A stretch of 7,277 nucleotides of DNA from Desulfobacterales bacterium (GTDB taxonomy: Bacteria; Desulfobacterota; Desulfobacteria; Desulfobacterales; Desulfosalsimonadaceae). The DNA is taken from positions 1 through 7,277 of the forward strand of contig JAGTVF010000154.1 of assembly GCA_018224315.1 (NCBI GenBank), written 5' to 3'. Numbering within the stretch: the stretch's first letter is position 1; the number at the start of each line of letters is the position of its first letter. The notes beneath the pieces were generated by a model. The model had not been told where the DNA came from. It was given only the letters and a program-made list of their open reading frames with translations, and searched no databases. This document shows positions 1 through 6,665 of this stretch, piece after piece. A program made the translations under genes and the position numbers.

Positions 1-13
1 GGAATTTCCCCGT

Positions 14-1576
14 TTGAAAATTTATTTTCAGCTTTATCTGCGCAATATTTCAGCCAACCTGCTCGGCTTTGTTATTATCCTGGTACTCAATTTTTTTACC
101 CCCATGACCTCGGGCTGGGTGGGCCGGAGGCTTCTGGAAAACGGCGAGGGGCATTATCTGATCAGTCTGTTTCCCTTTATTCTGATTATTATTGCCCTGC
201 TCCAGTACCAGGTCCAGTGTCCGGTATGTCTTTATCTGACCGCCAGGGCGCAGGGCCGGCCCTGTGAGCAGTACAGCCGCCAATATGTGCAGCGGCGGAT
301 ATTGAATCTGCCCCTGATCCTGGCGGCGGCAAACCTGGCGGTTTATATCCTGGTGCCCGCGGCCTTAATCGTCTATTTCCTGTTTTTTGCCCCGGGCACC
401 ATGAACGGCAAAATCGCGGCCCTTTTGTTTTTCCGCTCCGTGATGATCGGCCTGATCACCGCAAGCCTTTCCTTTTTCATTGTGGAGAGCTATACCCGCC
501 GGATCTCCATTCCCCTGGTGTTTCCCGAGGGCGGGCTCACAGAGGTGCCCGGTGCTTTCCGGGTCAATGTCATGCGCAGAATCCGGCTGCTGAACCTGGC
601 CGGCACCCTGACGCCCATGCTGATTCTGGTGGTGACCCTGGCCTTTGTGGTATGGGATGTGATGGGCACGCCGGGGTTTTCCGCCCAACTGGTCCTGGAT
701 ATCTTTTTTTTCACCATTGTGCTTTGTGCCATTTTCATTGCCATTGGTTTCCGGCTCAATGTGCTTGTGGGCCGCTCCGTGCGCGAACCCATTGATGCCA
801 TGCTCAGGGTGGTGGAAAAGGTGGAGCAGGGCGATTTTTCACAGCGCATCAAGGTGGTGTCCAATGACGAGCTCGGTGAGCTGGCAGAAGCGGGCAACCG
901 GATGATCCAGGGGCTTGCCGAGCGGGAGCGGGTGCGCGAATCCTTCGGCCGGTACGTGACCCCGGAAATCCGCGACAAGATCCTCTCCGGTGAAATCCCC
1001 CTCGACGGTGAAAGAAAGCAGGCCACCATACTGTTTGCCGACCTGCGGGGATTTAGCAGTTACGTGGAATCCCATTCACCCGAGGAAGTCATTTTGAGCA
1101 TGCGGGAATATTTTACCTTCATGGAAAAGGTGGTGCGGGACCACGGCGGACTGGTGCTGCAGTTTGTGGGAGATGAGATCGAGGCGGTGTTTGGCGTGCC
1201 CCTGGAAGTCGACGATCATGCGGACAAGGCCGTGCATGCCGCCCTGCAGATGCGCCAAAGCCTTGCCCGTTTCAACCAGGCCCGGCAGCAGGAAGGCAAA
1301 TTGATTTTCAAACACGGGGTGGGCATCTGTTCCGGACCGGTATTGGCGGGAAATACGGGCAGCAAGGATCATCCGGCTTACGGCCTTATCGGCGATACCG
1401 TCAACAAGGCCTCCCGGATCCAGGAACTGACCAAGGATTTTTCCTGCGACATTTTGATTGCCCGGCAGACCCGGGAACTTCTCCGGGGCGGATTTGACCT
1501 CCGGGCGCGCGGTGAACATGCGGTAGAGGGCCATTTTCACAAGGTAGAGGCCTTTGAAGTGATCGGTCATGCGTAA
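14..1576 (+). CDS. Six-TM HAMP class III adenylate/guanylate cyclase (start uncertain)
   Basis: Membrane-bound nucleotide cyclase making a cyclic nucleotide from ATP or GTP on the cytoplasmic side. Six hydrophobic segments lie at about residues 10-30, 48-66, 100-125, 134-156, 196-216 and 226-250. A HAMP domain follows (about 249-302), then an FGRYV linker (311-315) and the catalytic domain (about 333-516). Metal aspartates D343 (ILFADLRGF) and D387 (FVGDEIEAVFG) are present, as are transition-state N464 and R468 (DTVNKASRI). The substrate-selecting positions read Q383 and G457 instead of the usual Lys and Thr/Asp, so product specificity is open. The 6TM-HAMP-cyclase layout resembles mycobacterial Rv1318c/Rv3645-type enzymes in topology. 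The first usable codon is TTG at 14 with only a weak GGAA upstream. The frame stays open to the window edge, so the true start may lie outside. The gene overlaps the next cyclase by 8 bp. Confidence 0.9.
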   Translation: MKIYFQLYLRNISANLLGFVIILVLNFFTPMTSGWVGRRLLENGEGHYLISLFPFILIIIALLQYQVQCPVCLYLTARAQGRPCEQYSRQYVQRRILNLPLILAAANLAVYILVPAALIVYFLFFAPGTMNGKIAALLFFRSVMIGLITASLSFFIVESYTRRISIPLVFPEGGLTEVPGAFRVNVMRRIRLLNLAGTLTPMLILVVTLAFVVWDVMGTPGFSAQLVLDIFFFTIVLCAIFIAIGFRLNVLVGRSVREPIDAMLRVVEKVEQGDFSQRIKVVSNDELGELAEAGNRMIQGLAERERVRESFGRYVTPEIRDKILSGEIPLDGERKQATILFADLRGFSSYVESHSPEEVILSMREYFTFMEKVVRDHGGLVLQFVGDEIEAVFGVPLEVDDHADKAVHAALQMRQSLARFNQARQQEGKLIFKHGVGICSGPVLAGNTGSKDHPAYGLIGDTVNKASRIQELTKDFSCDILIARQTRELLRGGFDLRARGEHAVEGHFHKVEAFEVIGHA

Positions 1577-3281
1577 TACCCTGAGAAAACAAATGGCCGT
1601 GTTTTTGATTCTGCCCGCGGCCCTGCTGCTTTTTGCCATGGGTTTTGCCGGTTTTTTTTATGCCCGGAACCTGCTTGTGGATCAATGGCGGCAGACCGCG
1701 GTTCTCAGGTTGGAACGGGCTGCCCATTACATGGACATGCGCCTTGCCCGGGTGGCTGAATGGATTGATCTTTTCAATGAGGCGGCCAAATCCCCGGAAG
1801 GAAAGGATGCACGGGATTTTGTTCTCTCCCGGTTAAAAAACCTCCAGGGCGTTACCGCGGTTGACCTGGTGCCGGCACCCCAATTGCCGGAAAGCCGGCC
1901 GGTGCCAAAACTGCGGCGGCCTGTCAAGGGCGGCCCCCTGACAAAACTTTACAGCGGAACCCTGTCTGAGATCACCCTGCCCCGATATGACGCCGGCCGC
2001 GACCGGGAAACCGTTACCCTGATTTCCGGGGTTTTGGATGCTGAGACCGGAAAAACCAAAAGACTGCAAGTCTCGGTGCGCTTTGATTACCTGATGAAAG
2101 ATGTGGAAAGTCTGGGGTGGTGGCAGAGCCGGCAGGTTTGCCTGGTGGACAGCACCGGCCGGTATCTTGCCCATAGCGAGGCCATGGAAGGGGGCCGCAG
2201 CCGGCTCGGGGAAACCGGTGATCCGGTGGAACTGGCCGTTTTGGAGCAGATGCAGACCAATTCCCACGGTACATGGCTTGGCAGCGGCCGTCCCCCGGAG
2301 AGGGTGGCTGGTTTTTACTGGCTGGGTCAGGCGCCCTGGGTTTTGATTATGCAGGCCCCGGGCCGGGAAATCCTGGCACCCATCATTGAATTTCGCTTTT
2401 ATTTTGCCATTGCCGGGGGGCTTTGTATCGCGGTGATCCTGCTTTTGATCAATTTTGCGGGCGGCCGTATGGTGCGCCGGATCCAGGGGCTTTTGCAGGC
2501 GTTTCAGCTGGTGGCCAAAGGCTCTTACATGGTCCGGCTGCCGGTTTCTTCCACGGATGAAATCGGCCGGCTGGAGGCGGGATTTAACGAGATGGTCGAC
2601 GGGTTAAAGGAACTGGATTTTATCCGGGATACCTTTGGCCGTTATGTGGACCGGGAAGTGGCCCGGGAGCTGCTGCAAAAACCCGAAGCCTCCCGGCTGG
2701 GCGGGCAGAAGCGGGAGGTGGCCATTTTGATGTCTGACATCCGGGGCTTTACCGCTGTTTCCGAGGCGTTGAGCCCGGAAGAAACCATTGGCATCCTGAA
2801 TCATTATTTTGGGCGCATGATCGATGTGATCCATGAGTACAAAGGTGTTATCGTGGATTTTTACGGCGACGGGGTCCTGGTGTTTTTTGATCCGCAGGAC
2901 GGCCCGGTTGTCCCGGCAGCGGTCCGGGCCGTGCAGTGCAGCCTGGCCATGCAGCGCAGCATGATCCGGTTAAACCGGGAAATGGCAACCAAGCCCCTGC
3001 CGTCCGCCCTGGAAACCCGCATAGCGGTTCATGCCGGATCCGTGGTGGTGGGCAATATCGGATCCGCCAGCCGGTCAAAATATGGCATTGTCGGCCTGGC
3101 GGTCAATATGACCCAGCGCATGCAGACTGAAATCCAGGGCGGCCAGATCGTGGTTTCCAAAAGAATTTCCGAGCTGCTCGGTGACGCCCTTGTTGTGAAA
3201 CCTCCTTTTAATGCCCGGTTCAAAGGGATCCAGGACCCTGTGACGCTTTACCTGCTTGAGGATTTCCGGCCGCCGGAATAA
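1569..3281 (+). CDS. Cache-sensor HAMP class III adenylate/guanylate cyclase
   Basis: Transmembrane receptor cyclase of 570 residues. TM1 is about 8-30, followed by an extracytoplasmic sensor of about 240 residues (31-272) and TM2 (about 273-296). The sensor resembles double-Cache (PDC) domains: CLVDSTGRYLAHS near 191-203 and GFYWLGQAPWVLI near 248-260. HAMP is about 294-347, the FGRYV linker 356-360, and the catalytic domain about 382-565. Metal aspartates D390 (ILMSDIRGF) and D434 (FYGDGVLVFF) and the N513/R517 pair (AVNMTQRMQ) are intact. The Lys position is D430 and the Thr/Asp position is G506, both unusual. GLAVN replaces the common GDTVN. ATG at 1569 sits inside the end of the previous cyclase with no good Shine-Dalgarno, which suggests translational coupling. 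The 3' end overlaps the convergent acyltransferase by 34 bp. A small-molecule ligand outside the cytoplasm probably controls activity (inference); its identity is unknown. Confidence 0.92.
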   Translation: MRNTLRKQMAVFLILPAALLLFAMGFAGFFYARNLLVDQWRQTAVLRLERAAHYMDMRLARVAEWIDLFNEAAKSPEGKDARDFVLSRLKNLQGVTAVDLVPAPQLPESRPVPKLRRPVKGGPLTKLYSGTLSEITLPRYDAGRDRETVTLISGVLDAETGKTKRLQVSVRFDYLMKDVESLGWWQSRQVCLVDSTGRYLAHSEAMEGGRSRLGETGDPVELAVLEQMQTNSHGTWLGSGRPPERVAGFYWLGQAPWVLIMQAPGREILAPIIEFRFYFAIAGGLCIAVILLLINFAGGRMVRRIQGLLQAFQLVAKGSYMVRLPVSSTDEIGRLEAGFNEMVDGLKELDFIRDTFGRYVDREVARELLQKPEASRLGGQKREVAILMSDIRGFTAVSEALSPEETIGILNHYFGRMIDVIHEYKGVIVDFYGDGVLVFFDPQDGPVVPAAVRAVQCSLAMQRSMIRLNREMATKPLPSALETRIAVHAGSVVVGNIGSASRSKYGIVGLAVNMTQRMQTEIQGGQIVVSKRISELLGDALVVKPPFNARFKGIQDPVTLYLLEDFRPPE

Positions 3282-4228
3282 AGAGGAGGCCGTTCAGACC
3301 CGCTCCCTGTGCTTTCCTTTGGCCGGGCATATTGTTGAAGAATTTCTCCGATCTGCCGGTCCTTTTCATCCCACAGGGCGTTTAGCCAGTCCTGGAAATG
3401 CTGTCTGAATTCCGGGTCGGTTTCAGCCCCGGGCCGCACAAATTCCTGTGGGATTTCGATGCGTTTTGCCCGCATCACCACCCGGGGGATTTTGCCCTTG
3501 AGAAAGTCCCAGAAAGGCAGAGGGGCGCTGTTTTCCGGGTATACGAGGGTGACATCAATAATCGCTTCAAGGTTTTCTCCCATGGCCGAAAGCACCGTTG
3601 CCACACCCCCGGCCCGGGGCTTTAACAGGTGCTGGTAGGGCGAGTTCTGGTATTGCCGCTTTTTTTCGTCAAAACGGGTGCCTTCCACGAAATTGATCAC
3701 CGATATGGGCGATTTCTTGAACTTTTCACAGTATCTGCGGGTGGTTTCCAGATCCTTTCCCTTTAATTCCGGATGTTTTTCTATAAACTGCTTTGAATAG
3801 CGTTTCATGAACGGAAAATCCAGGGCCCACCAGGCGATGCCCAGAAGCGGAACCCAGATGAGCTGGCGCTTGAGAAAAAACTTGAGAAAAGGAATCCGGT
3901 GTTTCCATACGTGCTGCAGCACCAGAATATCGGCCCAGGATCGGTGATTGGAAAGCACCAGGTAAGACGCTGTTGCATCAAATCCGTCCACTCCCTCCAC
4001 GTCCCGGGCGATATCCTGGGTTATGTGCAGGATCAGGGTGTTGATGTAGATCCAGATCCAGGCAATGCCTGTCAGGATCCGGGTGAGAAAATGGCGGATG
4101 CCTTCATGGGGAATCAGTGTTTTGAGAATGATAAAGGGCAGCAGGGTTGTAACACCGCCGATGGTGTTGGCAGTATACAGCAGCAGGGCAATGGCGCCGC
4201 GAACCGCGCCGGGTAGAAATCCCAACAT
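3248..4228 (-). CDS. yihG: YihG-type 1-acylglycerol-3-phosphate acyltransferase
   Basis: Membrane acyltransferase of the PlsC/LPLAT superfamily, predicted to acylate lysophosphatidic acid in phospholipid synthesis at the inner membrane. The catalytic NHX4D box is N94-H95-R-S-W-A-D100. EGTR (182-185) is the glycerophosphate-binding block. Several stretches match E. coli YihG closely as I remember it: the WVPLLGIAWWALDFPFMKRYS region (125-145), GKDLETTRR (157-165) and HFQDWLNALWDEKDR (277-291). Hydrophobic segments lie at about 11-38 and 50-70. E. coli YihG is about 310 residues and this product is 326; the extra is a C-terminal Ser/Gly/Arg-rich tail from about residue 303. The start is ATG at 4226-4228, preceded by AGGGGAG five bases upstream. 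An in-frame ATG at 4327 would add 33 residues with no homology or ribosome site. The radical SAM gene lies 120 bp upstream on the same strand. PlsC proper is a less likely alternative because YihG-specific blocks are present. Confidence 0.9.
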   Translation of the reverse strand: MLGFLPGAVRGAIALLLYTANTIGGVTTLLPFIILKTLIPHEGIRHFLTRILTGIAWIWIYINTLILHITQDIARDVEGVDGFDATASYLVLSNHRSWADILVLQHVWKHRIPFLKFFLKRQLIWVPLLGIAWWALDFPFMKRYSKQFIEKHPELKGKDLETTRRYCEKFKKSPISVINFVEGTRFDEKKRQYQNSPYQHLLKPRAGGVATVLSAMGENLEAIIDVTLVYPENSAPLPFWDFLKGKIPRVVMRAKRIEIPQEFVRPGAETDPEFRQHFQDWLNALWDEKDRQIGEILQQYARPKESTGSGSERPPLYSGGRKSSSR

Positions 4229-4325
4229 AGGTACTCCCCTGTAGCCTGTGACCGTTTCAACAAATGTTTTTAAAAATCTGAAACGCTGTTTAGGTTTTTG
4301 ATAGCACAGGCCCAGATGGAAAATC

Positions 4326-4361
4326 AAGCCCGCGGTCCCCGGGTCAGGTTACGCCGGGCTT
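4326..4361. terminator. Hairpin at the radical SAM 3' end, possible terminator
   Basis: A 7 bp inverted repeat, AAGCCCG (4326-4332) and CGGGCTT (4355-4361), encloses a 22 nt loop that contains the radical SAM stop codon. On the + strand it is followed by T at 4360-4365. On the - strand, where the genes lie, it is followed by GATTTTCC. The loop is long and the - strand T tract short, so it would be a weak or partial terminator between the radical SAM and acyltransferase genes. The + strand form could stop transcripts reading through from the cyclases. Confidence 0.35.
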
Positions 4362-5794
4362 TTTTCTCCGGGCGGATTTTCAAAGGAGCGCATGGCCGAA
4401 AGCATCTCCGGCAGGTGCCGGGCCATGCGCCACATGCTGTGGCGGTGCTGCCACAGCCGGCGGGTAAATTTTTTGCGCCAGCAGGGATCTGAGTAAAACC
4501 GCTTGACATGTTCGTTATAGAGCCGGTCAAGCACTTGTTTGGAGCCGATCTCCGACGGGACAAAAACAAAATTCAGGCAGTTCATTTTGCGCCAGTCCTC
4601 TTCCAGGGCGCCGTGCTCGGCAATGGTCTTCCAGACCGGCGCCCCGTGAAAGGGTGTAAACTTGGCCATGTTCATGTCATCCAAGCCCAAAGACATAACA
4701 AAATCGCTGGTTTTGCGAATCGATGCAACGCTTTCCCCGGGCAGCCCCATCATGAACAAGCCCTTGGCCCGCAGCCCCGCGGCCTGAATCCGCCGGACCG
4801 TGTCTTTGACCGCATCAAGATAGACCCCGGGTTTATGGACTTCCAGCAGGGCCGGGTCACCGGTTTCAATGCCCAGAGACACCATAAGACATCCGGCCGC
4901 CCTGAGCATCTCCAGCAGTTCGTCGTCTGTGTGGCCCACGCGCACAGCGCAGTTAAACTGCATGCCCAGCGGCCTGGAAGCCAGCAAATCGCACAAACGG
5001 GCGATCCGGTCCCGCCGGAGGGTAAACAGGTCGTCATAGATGTTTAAATGACGAATGCCAAAGCGCGTTCGCATATAGCGCATGTGCTCATAGATGTATT
5101 CGGCGGAATTGTACCGGAACCGGTTTTTGAAAACCGACCGGTCGCAGTAGGAGCACTGATAGGGACAGCCCCGGCTGGTGACCATGGTGGCGCCCGGGGC
5201 CTTGATGTAGCTGAAAAGCGGCAGGTTATAGCCTTTTGGAAATCCGGCCAGTTTTTCATATGCCGGAAACGGCAGCGCGTCAAGATCCGGCAGAAAGGAC
5301 TGGCCCGGATTTTCCACGGCCCGGCCGTTTTCCCGCCGGATCAGGCCGGGAATTTGGGCCGGGTTTGTCCCGGAGGCCAGTTTTGCCAGGGTCTGCTCGC
5401 CTTCGTTCATGCACAGATAATCGATCTGGTCAAAATCTTCCAGCAGCCGGGCGCCCAGGGCGGACACATGCACACCGCCGAAAATGATCTCCACATCCGG
5501 GGCTTGGTTTTTGATCCGGCAGGCCATGTCATAGCCGTCGGGAAACCCGGAGGTGGTGGCTGAAAATCCCACCAGATCGGGTTTTTGTTTTAAAATGGCA
5601 TCAACATTGACCTCTGGTTTCGGCGATGCTTTTGGCCCCAGACAATCGTGGACAAACACCGTATGCCCGTCGCGTTCCAGATAGGCCGCCATGGAAAGCA
5701 GTCCCAGCGGGGCCATGCGGTTGGCCGTGGCACTCACGTCTTTTTTTCCGGGCATCCAGTTGGACCCGGCTGGATGAACCAGTACAATTCGCAT
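4349..5794 (-). CDS. B12-binding-type radical SAM protein, function unknown
   Basis: A 481-residue radical SAM enzyme expected to bind a [4Fe-4S] cluster and SAM through C210-x3-C214-x2-C217 (SRGCPYQCSYCDRS). The N-terminal part (about 1-165) has the Rossmann-like pattern of cobalamin-binding domains in this superfamily: PLGLLSMAAYLERDGH at 29-44, DLVGFSATT at 73-81 and FGGVHVSALG at 105-114. The DxHxxG motif that supplies the lower cobalt ligand is absent, as in many BchE-like relatives. The radical SAM barrel runs from about 203 to 400 with SLGIETGDP (306-314) and GLFMMGLPGES (345-355). The C-terminal 80 residues are basic and Trp/Arg rich. ATG at 5792-5794 is preceded by AGGGA seven bases upstream. 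Candidate chemistries in the superfamily include methylation, cyclization and lipid or cofactor modification; nothing here selects one. Downstream on the same strand is the acyltransferase, so a lipid role is possible but unproven. Confidence 0.9.
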   Translation of the reverse strand: MRIVLVHPAGSNWMPGKKDVSATANRMAPLGLLSMAAYLERDGHTVFVHDCLGPKASPKPEVNVDAILKQKPDLVGFSATTSGFPDGYDMACRIKNQAPDVEIIFGGVHVSALGARLLEDFDQIDYLCMNEGEQTLAKLASGTNPAQIPGLIRRENGRAVENPGQSFLPDLDALPFPAYEKLAGFPKGYNLPLFSYIKAPGATMVTSRGCPYQCSYCDRSVFKNRFRYNSAEYIYEHMRYMRTRFGIRHLNIYDDLFTLRRDRIARLCDLLASRPLGMQFNCAVRVGHTDDELLEMLRAAGCLMVSLGIETGDPALLEVHKPGVYLDAVKDTVRRIQAAGLRAKGLFMMGLPGESVASIRKTSDFVMSLGLDDMNMAKFTPFHGAPVWKTIAEHGALEEDWRKMNCLNFVFVPSEIGSKQVLDRLYNEHVKRFYSDPCWRKKFTRRLWQHRHSMWRMARHLPEMLSAMRSFENPPGEKSPA

Positions 5795-5838
5795 TTGTTT
5801 TCCCTGTCCGGCAACTGTGTCATTTATGGAAATGTGGA

Positions 5839-5860
5839 TGTCACTGATCCATATCAGACA
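5839..5860. repeat. Imperfect inverted repeat upstream of the radical SAM gene
   Basis: TGTC-AC-TGAT, CCAT loop, ATCA-GACA: two 4 bp stem halves separated by a two-base bulge. It sits 45 bp upstream of the radical SAM start codon, in the 125 bp gap to the GAF gene. It could be an operator or a weak leader structure. No matching factor is recognisable. Confidence 0.3.
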
Positions 5861-5883
5861 CAGGACGATCAGGGAAGAGGGAA

Positions 5884-5908
5884 GCTGGGGTCAGAGGCTG
5901 ACCCCAGC
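5884..5908. repeat. Perfect 11 bp palindrome, GGGGTCAG-type repeat unit
   Basis: GCTGGGGTCAG (5884-5894), loop AGG, CTGACCCCAGC (5898-5908). The unit lies 11 bp beyond the GAF stop codon. On the - strand it is followed by TTCCCTCTTCCC, not a U tract, so it is not a standard intrinsic terminator, although it could protect or end the GAF transcript. A 14 nt segment (5882-5895) recurs with one mismatch at 6540-6553 on the other side of the GAF gene. The GGGGTCAG core resembles REP-like palindromes often seen near IS200-like/RAYT transposases in Proteobacteria (from memory, not searched). Confidence 0.75.
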
Positions 5909-5919
5909 CATGCCATTGA

Positions 5920-6504
5920 TCAGGCGGTGTCGTGAGCCGGGCCGCCGCCGGATTTGCGCCTGGCCGGATCCCGCATGGTCCGAAGCAGGTCAATGCTTTG
6001 CTTCATGCCCTTGTAGTGGCGGGCCATGTCAAGGGCCATGCCCGTGATGCTGCCCATGGCCTGGACAAAATTGACATCCTCCAGGGTAAATTCCCAGGCC
6101 TCGGCGGTGTATACCCGCAACACCCCGATGGAGCGGCCGCCGATAATCACCGGAACTGAGAGGATCGATGAAATGCCCTCCTTCTCGGCCTCTTCCGGAT
6201 ATTGAATCCGGGGGTCGTCAGATACGTCAAAGATGGCCACGGGCCCGTGCTCCAGGGACTCAGCAATGGATTTCAAAGCGCTTAAAGGCCCCTTGTTGAC
6301 ATAGTTGTCACTCAGTCCAAAGGATGCGGCCAGTTCCAGTTCCCGGGAGTCCCGGTTGACCAGAAAAAGTGCGCAACCTTTGACTTCCAGCGCCCTTGCA
6401 ATGCTTTCCACGGCCATGAGCACAACTTCTTCCGGGTCCTTGGAATGGGAAATGGCGCCGGTGACTTTCAGCAGGGTTTCGTAATTCATGAGTTGTTTTT
6501 TCAT
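5920..6504 (-). CDS. Stand-alone GAF domain protein
   Basis: A 194-residue soluble protein made almost entirely of one GAF domain (about 10-162), followed by a basic tail of about 30 residues (HYKGMKQSIDLLRTMRDPARRK onward, rich in Arg and Gly). Typical GAF features are the helix EEVVLMAVESIARALEV (25-41), the strand CALFLVNRDSRELELAASFGL (44-64), SILSVPVIIGGRSIGVLRVY (113-132) and the F-T-x-E-D turn (139-143). GAF domains bind small ligands such as cyclic nucleotides, haem, formate or flavonoids, or act in protein contacts. The NKxnFx3DE signature of cyclic-nucleotide GAFs is not present, so the ligand is unknown. No output domain is attached, so it probably works through a partner. ATG at 6502-6504 is chosen because a nine-G purine tract ends three bases upstream. 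An in-frame ATG at 6526-6528 would add eight residues but has no ribosome site. Confidence 0.85.
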   Translation of the reverse strand: MKKQLMNYETLLKVTGAISHSKDPEEVVLMAVESIARALEVKGCALFLVNRDSRELELAASFGLSDNYVNKGPLSALKSIAESLEHGPVAIFDVSDDPRIQYPEEAEKEGISSILSVPVIIGGRSIGVLRVYTAEAWEFTLEDVNFVQAMGSITGMALDMARHYKGMKQSIDLLRTMRDPARRKSGGGPAHDTA

Positions 6505-6507
6505 AGT

Positions 6508-6516
6508 CCCCCCCCC
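6508..6516 (-). promoter_or_regulatory. G9 tract serving as the GAF ribosome binding region
   Basis: Nine consecutive G on the - strand (C on the + strand), preceded by AAA and followed by ACT-ATG. It is the only Shine-Dalgarno-like sequence for the GAF gene. Homopolymers of this length are prone to slippage, which would change the spacing to the start codon. Confidence 0.55.
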
Positions 6517-6523
6517 TTTGTTT

Positions 6524-6552
6524 ATCATAGTTTTATGAAAAGCCGGGGTCAG
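6524..6552 (-). promoter_or_regulatory. Candidate promoter for the GAF gene
   Basis: On the - strand, CTGACC (6552-6547, 4 of 6 to TTGACA), a 17 bp spacer, then TATGAT (6529-6524, 5 of 6 to TATAAT). The expected transcription start is near 6517, at the edge of the G tract, leaving a leader of only about 13 nt. The -35 lies inside the palindromic repeat unit 6540-6566. The -10 overlaps the alternative upstream ATG, which argues against that start. Confidence 0.35.
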
Positions 6553-6566
6553 ACTTGGATCCCGGC
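6540..6566. repeat. Second GGGGTCAG-type palindromic unit
   Basis: GCCGGGGTC (6542-6550) pairs with GATCCCGGC (6558-6566) around loop AGACTTG, with one G-T wobble on the + strand. Bases 6540-6553 match 5882-5895 in 13 of 14 positions, so this unit and the one at 5884-5908 bracket the GAF gene. The right arm differs from the first unit, as in degenerate REP-like elements. Confidence 0.6.
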
Positions 6567-6589
6567 ATAGCTGCGGGACCTGGAGAGTG

Positions 6590-6618
6590 TTGAAAAAAAA
6601 GAGCTGTTAAGATATAAG
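6590..6618 (+). promoter_or_regulatory. Sigma-70-like promoter for nifU
   Basis: TTGAAA (6590-6595, 5 of 6), an ideal 17 bp spacer, then TATAAG (6613-6618, 5 of 6). The expected transcription start is near 6625-6626, giving a leader of about 127 nt before the nifU ATG. A tandem direct repeat TAAGATA-TAAGATA (6608-6621) covers the -10 and could be part of an operator (inference). Confidence 0.5.
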
Positions 6619-6630
6619 ATAACTGCCCCG

Positions 6631-6653
6631 GGCCCCCAGGTCAAGCAGGGGCC
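6631..6653 (+). other. Leader hairpin 1 upstream of nifU
   Basis: Perfect 6 bp stem GGCCCC (6631-6636) and GGGGCC (6648-6653) with an 11 nt loop, just after the predicted transcription start. No T tract follows, so it is not a terminator by itself. It may stabilise the 5' end of the nifU transcript. Confidence 0.4.
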
Positions 6654-6665
6654 AAAAGGAATTTT

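Noticed and set aside
490..1029. Long open frame on the - strand inside the first cyclase
   Set aside because: It is antisense to a well-supported catalytic and HAMP region and its translation is low-complexity Ser/Arg with no family features.
3281..3290. Strong AGGAGG-like sequence just after the second cyclase stop
   Set aside because: No start codon at suitable spacing and no coding frame follow on the + strand; the bases encode the acyltransferase tail on the other strand.
4229..4327. 33-residue N-terminal extension of the acyltransferase from an ATG at 4327
   Set aside because: It has no ribosome site and no family similarity, while ATG 4226-4228 has AGGGGAG five bases upstream and gives a family-typical length.
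4508..5563. Two long open frames on the + strand opposite the radical SAM gene
   Set aside because: They mirror a well-supported coding frame, have no ribosome sites, and show no recognisable domain.
5884..5908. Intrinsic terminator of the GAF gene
   Set aside because: The stem is strong but no T tract follows on the - strand, and the sequence recurs upstream of the same gene, so a repeat unit is the better label.
6505..6528. Upstream ATG at 6526-6528 for the GAF gene
   Set aside because: It has no Shine-Dalgarno, overlaps a candidate -10, and would encode a Gly run from the G tract ahead of the domain.
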